Below, one piece after another: positions 54,900-64,000 of a DNA stretch of 64,000 nt. Where the stretch lies: NCBI RefSeq assembly GCF_950295315.1, contig NC_080172.1, positions 110,212,353 through 110,276,352 on the forward strand, in the 5' to 3' direction. The stretch's first letter is position 1. Each line of letters begins with the position of its first letter. Both the position numbers and the translations under genes were made by a program. Origin of the DNA: Erinaceus europaeus (lineage: Eukaryota > Chordata > Mammalia > Eulipotyphla > Erinaceidae). The notes below the pieces were generated by a model. That model saw only the letters and a program-made list of their open reading frames with translations, was not told where the DNA came from and did not search any database.

Positions 54900-57840
54900 A
54901 GATTAGGGCAGATTTCTACCAGTGTTTTCCTCTAAGTATTTGATAGTTTCTGGTCTAAAATCTAGGTCCCTGATCCACTTGGAATTGACTTTTGTTTCTG
55001 GAGAGATAAAATGGTTCAGTTTCATTCTTCTGCATGTTTCAACCCAGTTTTCCCATCACCATTTATTGAAGAGAGCCTCCTCCCTCCATTTAATACTTTG
55101 GGCCCCCTTATCAAAGATTAGATGTCCATAGGTGTGGGGGTTTAGTTCTGAGCTTTCAATTCTGTTTCACTGGTCTATGTACCTATTTGTGTCCTAGTAC
55201 TAGGCTATTTTGATGATGATGCCCTTATAATATAGTTTGAGATCTGGGAGTGTGATGCCTCCATTTGTTTCTGTTCCTCAAGAAGGTTTTGGCTATTCTA
55301 GGTGTTTTCTGGTTCCAGAAAAATGATTGTAATTTTTGTTCTATTCTCTTAAAGAAGCTCAGTAGAACTTTGATGGGTATTGCATTAAATTTGTATATGG
55401 CTCTGGGGAGAATATTCATTTTGATGATATTTATTCTTCCAATCCATGAGAATGGGATGTCTTTACATTTCTTGGTATCACTTTCTGTTTCTTTGAATAG
55501 TGATTCATAGTTCTCAGTATACAAGTCTTTCACTTCTTTGGACAGGTTTATTTCTAGATATTTTATTGATTTTGCTGCAACAATGAATGGGAGTGAATTC
55601 TGGATATCTTCTTCACTGGATTTAGTGTTTGCATAAAGAAATGCCACTGATTTCTGTACATTGATTTTGTAGCCTGATACCTTGCTATACTGCCTAATAA
55701 CTTTCAGTAGTTTTCTGCTGGATTCTTTAGGTTTTTCTATGTATACTATCATATCATCTTCAAATAGTGAGAGTTTGACTTCTTCCCTTCCAATCTGTGT
55801 TCCTTTGATTCCTTTCTCTTGCCTGATTTCTATGTTGAGAACTTCCAATATTATGTTGAAAAGTAATGGTGATATGGACAACACTGTCTAGTCCCCGATC
55901 TGAGGGAAAATGCTTTCAGCTTCTGTCCATTGAGTAAGATGTTGGCTGTAGGGGTTGCTATATATGGACTTCACTATCTTGAGGAATTTTTCTATCTATT
56001 CCCATTTTTTGTAGTGTTTTAAGCATGAATGGGTGTTGGATTTTGTCAGAGGCTTTCTCTGCATCTATCGAGATAATCATGTGGTTTTTGGTATTGCTTT
56101 TATTGAGTTAGTGGTTGACAGTGTTTGACTTACATATATTGAGACAGCCTTGCATTCCTGGGACAAATCCCACTTGGTTGTGATGAACAGTCTTTTCTGA
56201 TATACTGCTGTATCCAGTTGGCTAGGATCTTGTTCAGTATTTTAGCATCTATGTTCATCAGAGATATTGGTCTGTAGTTTTCCTTTTTTGTTGTGTCCTT
56301 ATCTGCTTTTTATATCAGGGTGATGTTGGCTTCATAGAAGGTAGAAGGGAGTGTTCCTATTTCTTCCATCTTTTGGAAGAGCTTTAGAAGTATAGGTATT
56401 AACTGTTTCCTGTAGGTTTTGTACAGTTCATTTGTAAAGCCATCTGGTCCTGGACTTTTGTTGTTGGGAAGACTCTTAATAACTCTTTCAATTACTTTGT
56501 CTGTGATTGGTGCATTTAGGTTTTGTAGTTCTTCCTGGTTCAGTTTTAGAAGGGTATATGTTTCTAGGAATTCTTCCATTTCTTCCAGATTCTCTAGCTT
56601 GGTGGCATATAGTTGTTCATAGAAGCTTCACATGATTTTTTTTTATTTCTGTGGTGTCTGTTGTGATATCATTTACAATTCCATTTATTTGAGTCTTCTC
56701 CCTTTTTTTAGTGAGTCTGCCAAGAGTTTGTCAATTTTGTTTAATTTTTCAAAGAACCAACATTTGGCTTCACTAATATTTTGTATGGTTCTCTTATTTT
56801 TGATGTTTATTTCTGCTCTAATTTTGGTGGTTTCAGTCCTTCTGGTTGATTTAGGGTTCTTTTGTTCCTCTTCTTCTAATTCTTTAAGGTTCTTTACTTG
56901 AGCTTTTTCTTGTTCTCTAATTTGTGCTTGAATGGCTATGAGTTTCCCTCTAAGTACTGCTTTAGCTGTGTACCATATATTCTGATAGCTCATATCTTCA
57001 TTTTTGTTTGTTTCTAGGAACATTTGAATTTCTTGCTTGAGTTCCTCTTTGAGCCAGAGGTTATTAAGCAATATGTTGTTGAGTTTCCAAATTTTGTGAC
57101 TTTTAGTAATTTTGTTTGTTGTTGAGTATTGTTGAGCTTACTCCACTGTGGTCTAAGAAGATGCTTGGGATGATTTCAATCCTCTTGAATTTGTTGGTAC
57201 TGTCTTTGTGGCCTAACATGTGGTCTATTTTTGAGGATGTGCTATGTGGTTTTAAAAAGAATGTGTATTCCAGTTTCTTGGGATAAAGAGCTCTGAACAT
57301 GTCCAGGAAGTCTAGTCTATCCATGTCTTCAATTAATTCTTTTTGTTGTTGTTGTTGATTCTCTGCTTCATTGATCTGTCCAAGTGTGAGAATGTAGTGT
57401 TGAAGTCTTCTACTATTACTGTATTACTATTGATGTTATTTCTTAAGCTCTTTTAGTAAGTGTTTGGTGTATTTAGATGGGCCCTCATTGGGTGCATAGA
57501 TGTCAATAATTGTTAAGTCTTCTTGATTTATTGATATTCTGATCATTATGTAATGTCCTTGCCTAACTTTTAATACTTTATTTAAAGTCTCTTGTGTCAG
57601 AGATGAGAATAGCTGTTCCTGCCTTTTGTTGTGGTCCATTAGTCTGTATGATAGTTTTCCATCCTTTCACTTTAAGTCTGTGTTTTTTTGTTGGGTCAGG
57701 TGGGATTCTTGCAAGCAGCATATAGTTGGGTTGTGTTTTCTGATCCATCCTCCCACTTTGTGCCTTTTAATGAGTGAATTTAAGCCACTGACATTCATTG
57801 ATGTTATGGATTTAAGGTATTGCAGTGCCATTATTCAACA
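54900..57840 (-). pseudogene. L1 ORF2 remnant: endonuclease and reverse transcriptase
   Basis: Minus-strand L1 ORF2. Endonuclease text around 57436-57639 (IDIYAPNEGPSKYTKH) and 57103-57324 (LEYTFF, DHSG); the GDFN region between them is degraded. RT part includes [16 protein letters not shown] (56310-56579) and the open frame 55225-55884. There the catalytic FADD reads FEDD (55753-55764): the Ala is lost but both Asp remain. Stops and frameshifts break the ORF in at least five places. The 3' UTR is missing, the copy ending near 54900. Confidence 0.85.
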
Positions 57841-57879
57841 ATTTTTTTTATTTGTTCTGATATATGGCGAGTATTTTTG

Positions 57880-58555
57880 GTGATATTCTTCTTTATAGGA
57901 GGTCTTTTGGAACCTCTTTCAGGGCAGGCTTGGTGACAGTTGCCTCCTTTAACTGTTGCTTGTCTGAGAAGGTTTTAATCCCTCCATCTAGTCTGAATGA
58001 AAGTTTAGCAGGATATACTACCCTTGGATGAAACCCTTTTTCATTCAGGGCTCGTTAGATATCTTGCCATTCTCTTCTGGCTTTCAGTGTTTCACTGGAG
58101 AAGTCTGCTGATAGTTTTGTGAGTTTTCCCCTGTATGTGACTTTTTGTTTTTCTCTTGCAGCCTTTAGGATCCTTTCTTTATCCTTATTTCTTTTCATTG
58201 TAACTATGATGTATCTTGATGTCTACAGTTTTGGGTTGATTCTGTTTGGGACTCTCTGGGCATCTTGAATCTTAATGTTCTTTCTGTTGCTTAGGGTGGG
58301 GAAATTGTCTTCTTATTTGCTCTAGAATGTTTTCTTCCCCTTCCTCTCCTTCCTCTGGTAAGCCAATTATGTAAATGTTATTTCTTTTAAGATCATCCCA
58401 TATGACTCTGTTGTTTTTTTCAGTGTATCTCAATCTCTTTTTATAGCTCTTTTACCTCCTTCTTAGTTTTCTTTAACTCATACTCTGTCTGGCTAATTCT
58501 GTTTTCTGCTTCTGTTAATCTCCTTTCCCTTCCTTCACCTTCCTGCTTTCAGTTC

Positions 58556-58596
<41 letters not shown>

Positions 58597-58885
58597 CTTG
58601 CTCAGTTATAGTATTAGCTTGTTCTGCTAGGTGGACTTTTTAGCTCAGCTATTCCAGCTTTCAGTTCTCTAATTACCTCAAGGTAGCTAGTATTTTCCTT
58701 GAGAGTCTCATCTATTGTTTCCCTATTCCTTATACCCTTTTTCTCAATAGTTGTCATCATTTCTGTGTCAATTATTGTTTGGATATTTTCCTTATTTATA
58801 ATTGTTCCAGTTTACTTGGAATTTTTTCTGGGGTCCTGGCCTGATTCATTGTGGTAACAGTTTTATTTGCTCTCAATTTAACCAT
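57880..58885 (-). pseudogene. L1 ORF1 remnant
   Basis: Reading minus, the C-terminal half has the L1 ORF1 order: KERILKAAREKQKVTYRGK, then ETLKARREW, then AKLSF (about 57930-58200). Upstream lies the RRM part and a coiled-coil-like region broken by a 36-base T run. ORF1 protein binds L1 RNA; this copy has several stops. It precedes ORF2 in the same element. Confidence 0.75.
58559..58594. repeat. Homopolymer T36
   Basis: An uninterrupted T run within the L1 ORF1 remnant. Poly-A on the L1 sense strand. It may be microsatellite growth or the relic of a very short retro-insertion. Confidence 0.9.
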
Positions 58886-59041
58886 GCTTTTTTAAAGATT
58901 TTATTTATTGATTCATGAGAAATGATAGGAGAGAGAGTGAAAGAACCAGACATCACTCTGGTACATGTGCTGCCAGAGACTGAACTTAGGATCTCATGCT
59001 GAGAGTCCAATGCCTTATCCACTATGAGACCTTCCAGACCA
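58886..59041 (-). mobile_element. tRNA-derived SINE type D with exact TSD
   Basis: Full reverse-complement copy: 'aaagattttatttattgatt', 'accagacatcactctggtac', 'ccttatccactatgagacct'. The 12-bp duplication 'caatttaaccat' is exact at 58874-58885 and 59042-59053. Best reference copy of type D in the window. Confidence 0.9.
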
Positions 59042-59053
59042 CAATTTAACCAT

Positions 59054-59300
59054 ATTTTTTATGGTTTGGTTTGTATTTTTCTGTTCAGTTGTCCTTCTGT
59101 TGTTGTGTTGTGTGAGTGTAAGGCATACTAACATAAGTCTTTTCACAAATGAAGTCACAAACCTCAGAGAGTACAACAATAGCAACCAAAGCAAAGATCA
59201 ATGCAGTTCAACTAAAACCAGCTAGCAAAACAACACCTCCACTCCAAAAATAAAAACAAACAAAAGAAAAAGAAAGAATATATAATTGTGAAAATCAGCT
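59054..59300. other. Junction between two head-to-head L1 elements
   Basis: Probably 5' UTR/ORF1 start of the minus-strand L1 and the truncated 5' side of the plus-strand L1. No exact breakpoint can be set. Confidence 0.4.
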
Positions 59301-59437
59301 GTCTATTAGTTCTGAAAAATCTCTTATAAACAGTCAGACCACCATAAATGTGCCATATATCAGAACACTCTAAAAATCTACAATAATGGCATTTAAATAT
59401 CTCAATCTATGATATCAATAAATGTCAATGGTCTGAG

Positions 59438-60530
59438 CCCATCAGCTGGGGCACTATTTGAGCAGTCCTGAGATTCTCAAACAGACATGATGGGCCTAGA
59501 CCTCAAATAAATCCCTCTCTCCATTGTTACCAATCATTACTATCAGGAGCAACAAAACAGACAACTTGTGGGCACCCCATAGGACCTTGCCCTCAACTTG
59601 GATCAATAATGGTAGAGAATGTTCCATCCGCCTAAGGGAGGCTGGACCACATATTCTATGCTATACCTGAGGAAGATGGGTCCTGATATTGGGGCAGCTT
59701 GGAACATTCCTACTCATGACCACAGAATGTGAGCACATATCTACAGGCATGCAGAGGTTACATAGGCTCCTAAGCTGAATATCGGCCCCAGATCACATCA
59801 GATAGATGGGGTTTATAGTCAACAGTATTTATACACCTTTCCCATATTTGGAAGCTACTCTCTTCCCTGATCCAGCTTTCTGGTGCTCTTCCAAGCCATG
59901 ATATCATCTCCCCAAACAATAATTTGGATCCATTTGCATTTCAGATTTCAGGCTCAGGGTAAAAAAAAAAAAAAAACTAGTATAGCCACAGTACTTTGGA
60001 ATATAACTAAAATGTGCCTACTATCTGTCTACAAAATGGAGGCCCCCTCCCAAATTCTTTATCTGCACTACTCCAGCATTTAAGTTCACGATTAGTCAAC
60101 AACTTGTTTAGCTCTATATGTCAATTCTCTTTTCAGCCACCAGGTTCCAGATGTTAGCATGATGCCAAACAGGTTTCCATGGACAGATAAGCCCACCAAT
60201 GTGACCTGGAGCTCTGCTTCCCAGAACCCCGCCCCACTAGGGAAAGAGAGAGGCAGGCTGGGAGTATGGATCAACCTGCCAATACTCATGTTCAGCAGGG
60301 AAGCAATTATAGAAGCCAGACATTCCACCTTCTGCATCCCACAATGAGCTTGGGTTCATACTCACAGAAGATTAAAGAATAGGAAAGTTATCAGAGGAGG
60401 GGATGGGATACAGAGTTCTGGTGGTGGAAAATGTCCGGAGTTGTACCCACTTATCCTATGCTTTTGTCAGCGTTTCCTTTTTATAAATAATATAAATATA
60501 TACATATATATATGTATATACATATATTAG
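59438..60530 (+). mobile_element. Repeat R inserted in L1 ORF2
   Basis: Begins 'cccatcagctggggcactat' and ends in an AT-rich tail with TATATACATA repeats (60487-60530). 'tggtctgag' (59429-59437) and 'tggcctaag' (60531-60539) are a diverged TSD within the codons for NGLS. It is 5'-truncated. Confidence 0.85.
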
Positions 60531-60562
60531 TGGCCTAAGTTCACCCATTAAAAGGCACAGAG

Positions 60563-60866
60563 GGGAGTCGGGTGGTAGCACAGCGGGTTAAGCGCAGGTG
60601 GCGCAAAGCGCAAGGACCGGCATAAGGATCCCAGTTTGAGCCCCCGGCTCCCCACCTGCAAGGGAGTCGCTTCACAGGAGGTGAAGCAGGTCTGCAGGTG
60701 TCTATCTTTCTCTCCCCCTCTCTGTCTTCCCCTCCTCTCTCCATTTCTCTCTGTCCTATCCGACAACAACGACATCAATAACTACAACATTAAAACAACA
60801 AGGACAACAAAAGGGAATAAATAAATATTAAAAAAAGAAAAGAAAGTATTATAAATAAATAAATAA
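60563..60866 (+). mobile_element. tRNA-derived SINE type A in L1, exact TSD
   Basis: Full-length, CpG-rich copy close to consensus. 'aaaaggcacagag' is exact at 60550-60562 and 60867-60879. It landed about 20 bp after the end of the R insertion. Confidence 0.9.
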
Positions 60867-62092
60867 AAAAGGCACAGAGTAGAAAAGTGGATCAGAAAAC
60901 ACAACCCTACAATATGCTGTCTACAGGAAACCCATCTAACTCAACAAGACAAACACAGACTCAAAGTGAAAGGATGGAAAACTATCATACAAGCCAGTGG
61001 CCCACAAAAAAGGGTAGGAACAGCTATTCTCATATCTTACATGATAGACTTTAAAATAAATACAATTTAAAAAGATAGGGATGCACATTACTTAATGCTC
61101 AGATGATCAGTCAATCAAGAGGACTTAACAATTATTAACATCTATGCACCCAATGAAAAGCCATATAAATAATCAAACATCTACTGAAAGAGCTACAGCA
61201 ATATGTGAACAGCAACAAGTCATAGTAGGGTACTTCAACACCCCACTCTCTCAACTTGACAGACCATCCAGGCAGAAAATCAATAAAGAAATGAGGGAGC
61301 TAAATGAGGAGATAGACAAACTAGAACTATTGGATATTTTCAGAGTCATTCATCCCAAGAAACTGGAATATACATTCTACTCAATTCCACATGGGTCGTT
61401 CTCAAGAGAAGACCATATATTAGGAAACAGCTACACCAACAGAGAATTCAAGAGCACTGAAATCATCCCAAACATCCTTTCAGACCACAGTGGAATTAAA
61501 TTAACACTTAACAATCAACAAAAGAGTAGTAATAGTCCCAAAATGTGGAAGCTCAACAATACACTACTCAACAGCTACTGGGTCAAAGAGGAAATAAAGG
61601 AAGAAATCAAAACTTTTCGAGAGTTCAATGAAAAAGAAGACACAAGCTATCAAAATATTTGGGACACAGCTAAGGCAGTACTGAGAGGGAAGTTCATAGC
61701 TATACAAGCACATATTAGGAAACAAGAAAAAACACAAATAAATGGCCTGGTTGCACACCTTAAAGACCTAAAAGAAGAACAAGGAACCCTAAAGCAACCA
61801 GAAGGACAGAAATCACTAAAGTTAGGGCAGAAATAAATAACATTGAAAATAAGAAAACCATGCAAAAGATCAACGAAATTAAATGTTGGTTCTACGAAAG
61901 AGTGAACAAAATCAACAAACCTTTAGCCAGACTCACAAAATAAAAAAAGGGAGAAGACCCAAATAAATCGTATTGTAAATGAAAGAGGAGATATCACAAC
62001 AGACAACGCAGAAATTCAACATATCATGTGAGGCTTCTATGAACAACTATATGCCACCAAGCTAGAGAACCTGGAAGAAACGGACGATTTCC

Positions 62093-62369
62093 AGGAGTAA
62101 GGTGGTAGCACATCCGGTTAAGTGCACATGGCACAAAGCACAAGGATTAGCATAAGGATCCTGGTTCCTTCCCCTGGCTTCCCACCAGCAGGGGGGTCAC
62201 TTTACAAGCAGTGAAGAAGGTTTGCTGGTGACTTTCTCTTTCCCACTATGTCTTCCCTCTTCTCTCCATTTCCCTGTCCTATCCAACAACAATGACATCA
62301 ATAACAACAACAATAATAACTACAATAATAAAACAACAAAAGTGAATAAATAAATAAATATTAAAAAAA
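62093..62369 (+). mobile_element. tRNA-derived SINE type A in L1
   Basis: Full-length copy. 'gaaacggacgatttcc' (62077-62092) and 'gaaatggatgatttcc' (62370-62385) match at 14 of 16 positions. Interrupts ORF2 before the RT domain. Confidence 0.9.
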
Positions 62370-62747
62370 GAAATGGATGATTTCCTAAATACCTCTGAAC
62401 TTCCAAAATTAAATAAAGAAGAACTAGATAATAAAACAGTCCCATCACAGCCAACAAAATTGAAAATTATCAAAAACCTACCCAAGAATAAAAGTCCTGG
62501 ACCAGATGGTTTTACAAAACAAAGAAGAACTAATATCTCTACTTTTAAAAGTCTTCCAGAAGATTGAAGACACTGGAGTACTCCCTGCCAGCTTCTATGA
62601 AGCCAACATCACTCTGATACCAAAAGCAGACAGGGACACAACCAAACAAGAAAACTACAGACCAATATCTCTGATGAACATAGATGCTAAAATATTGAAC
62701 AAAATTCTAGAAAACAGGATACAGCAGTATATTAAAAAGACTGTTCA

Positions 62748-63095
62748 GGGGGTCGGGCGGTGGTGCAGTGGGTTAAGCGCATGTGGCGCAAAGCGCAGGG
62801 ACCGGCGTAAGGATCCCAGTTCGAGCCCCCCGCTCCCCACCTGCAGGGGAGTTGCTTCACAGGCGGTGAAGCAGGTCTGCAGGTGTCTATCTTTCTCTCC
62901 CCTTCTCTGTCTTCCCCTCCTCTCTCCATTTCTCTCTGTCCTATCCAACAACGAATTGTGTCAACAAGGGCAATAATAATAACCACAACGAAGCTACAAC
63001 AAGGGCAACAAAAAGGGGAAAAAAATGGCCTCCAGGAGCGGTGGATTCATGGTGCAGGCACCAAGCCCAGCAATAACCCTGGAGGAGGAAAAAAA
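62748..63095 (+). mobile_element. Young SINE type A with 3' module in L1 RT region
   Basis: The least decayed SINE of the window: 'gggcggtggtgcagtgggtt', 'cgcaaagcgcagggaccggc' and 'cacaggcggtgaagcaggtc' keep many CpGs. It carries the 3' module ('ctccaggagcggtggattca') and an A-rich tail. 'aaaagactgttca' is exact at 62735-62747 and 63096-63108. Confidence 0.9.
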
Positions 63096-64000
63096 AAAAG
63101 ACTGTTCATCATGACCAAGTGGGGTTTATCCCAGGCATGCAAAGTTGGTTTAATATATGTAAATCAATCAAAGTGATCCACCACATCAATAAAAGTAAGA
63201 CCAAAAATCACACGGTCATAGCAATAGATGCAGAAAAAGCCTCTGACAAAATACAACATCCCTTTATGATCAAAATGCTACAGAAAATGGGAATAGATGT
63301 AAAATTCCTGAAGATAGTGGAGTCTATACATAGCAAACCTACAGCCAACATCATACTCAATGGTGAAACACTGGAAGCATTTCCACTCAGATCAGGTACT
63401 TGAGGGGCTGCCCACTATCACCATTACTATTTAACACAGTGTTGAAAGTTCTTGTCATAGCAATCAGGCAGAAGCAAGGAATTAAAGGGATACAGATTGG
63501 AAGAGAAGAAGTCAAACTCTCCCTATTTGCAGATGACATGATAGTATATACAGAAAAACCTAAGGAATACAGCAAGAAGCTTTTGGAAATCATCAGGCAA
63601 TACAGTAAGGTGTCAGGCTACAAAATTAAGATTCAAAAGTCAGTGGCATTCCTCTATGCAAACACTGAGTTAGAAGAAATTGAAATCCAGAAATCAACTC
63701 CTTTTACTATAGCAACAAAAACAATAAAATATCTAGGAGTAAACCTAACCAAAGAAGTGAAAGACTTTTATAATGAAAATTATGAGTCACTACACAAGGA
63801 AATTGAAAAAGACACAAAGAAGTGGAAAGATATTCTGGGTTGGAAGAATTAACATCATCAAAATGAATATACTACCCAGAGCCATATACAAATTTAATGC
63901 TATCCCCATCAAGATCCCCACTACATTTTTAGGAGAATAGAACAAATGCAACAAATGTTTATCTGGAACCAAAAAACACCTAGAATTACAAAAACTATCT

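Larger units (their letters stand above)
59301..64000 (+). pseudogene. L1 ORF2 remnant, runs off the window
   Basis: Plus-strand L1. ORF2 starts near ATG 59409 (ISINVNGL), continues after two insertions with CLQETHLTQQDK (about 60915), IINIYAPNE (61135), GYFNTPLS (61228; the catalytic Asp of GDFN is now Tyr), SDHSGIKL (61480), KSPGPDGFT (62490), PISLMN (62668), [10 protein letters not shown] (63406) and LFADDMIVY (63523). RT FADD is intact at 63526-63537. Frameshifts or stops occur near 61175, 61836, 62510 and 63403, and three SINEs and one repeat R interrupt it. The C-terminus lies beyond 64000. Confidence 0.85.

Noticed and set aside
5252..60347. Short frames with near-identical proteins at many places (for example 5697-6011, 14941-15123, 49531-49806, 53699-53974), looking like a conserved small-protein family.
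   Set aside because: They are frames through repeat R. Both strands and several frames give similar 'families', copies are broken at random, and no start or reading frame is kept. The similarity is nucleotide-level.

Overview
The window is non-coding mammalian DNA built almost entirely from retrotransposons. It points to a hedgehog (Erinaceidae, probably Erinaceus or Atelerix) for two reasons. (1) There are dozens of copies of tRNA-derived SINEs of the kind known from hedgehogs. (2) One near full-length LINE at 1202-4200 has the single ORF, the endonuclease plus reverse transcriptase layout and the RT motifs of the Vingi clade, described from hedgehog genomes. The species call comes from recalled family knowledge, not from a database search. 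I see no host protein-coding gene, rRNA, functional tRNA gene, CRISPR array or CpG island.

Repeat vocabulary used below. Four SINE types are named by their heads: type A (gtagcgcagcgggttaagcg), type B (ggtggcgcacctggttaagc), type C (agcataatggttatgcaaag) and type D (cagtggataaagcattggac). Some A and B copies carry an extra 3' module (caggagcagtggattc ... agccccagcaataaccctgg) before the tail. 'Repeat R' is a non-coding repeat of up to about 1.6 kb with a poly-A signal. It occurs 14 times, is 5'-truncated at different points, carries target-site duplications (TSDs) and in one case a twin-priming inversion, so L1-type machinery moved it. It may be an L1 3'-UTR derivative or a separate non-autonomous family.

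Layout. 1-5 kb: an L1 3' end and an old L1/HAL1-like remnant that hosts a type A SINE, which in turn hosts the Vingi element (three nested layers). 5-24 kb: R copies, SINEs, microsatellites and three larger unique stretches (11.5-13.3, 15.3-16.1 and 20.6-22.4 kb). 24.1-27.6 kb: a decayed minus-strand L1. 27.6-37 kb: SINEs, R copies and unique sequence. 37.2-37.66 kb: one endogenous-retrovirus LTR with TATA box, poly-A signal, duplicated U3 block and a Lys3-type primer-binding site, cut off at once by an R copy. 37.7-54.9 kb: R copies, SINEs and L1 3' ends, with a unique stretch at 41.5-43.1 kb. 54.9-64 kb: two L1 elements head to head, the left on minus (ORF1 and ORF2 remnants), the right on plus (ORF2, running off the window) and itself carrying one R and three type A SINEs.

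The most unusual signals are three short insertions (38, 62 and 46 bp) made only of the 5' tRNA-like head of a SINE. They have no poly-A tail, are flanked by TSDs and show short homology at the 3' junction. They fit the class called tailless retropseudogenes. A chimeric A-body/D-tail SINE inserted as one unit is also notable. No gene in the window appears able to make a functional protein.
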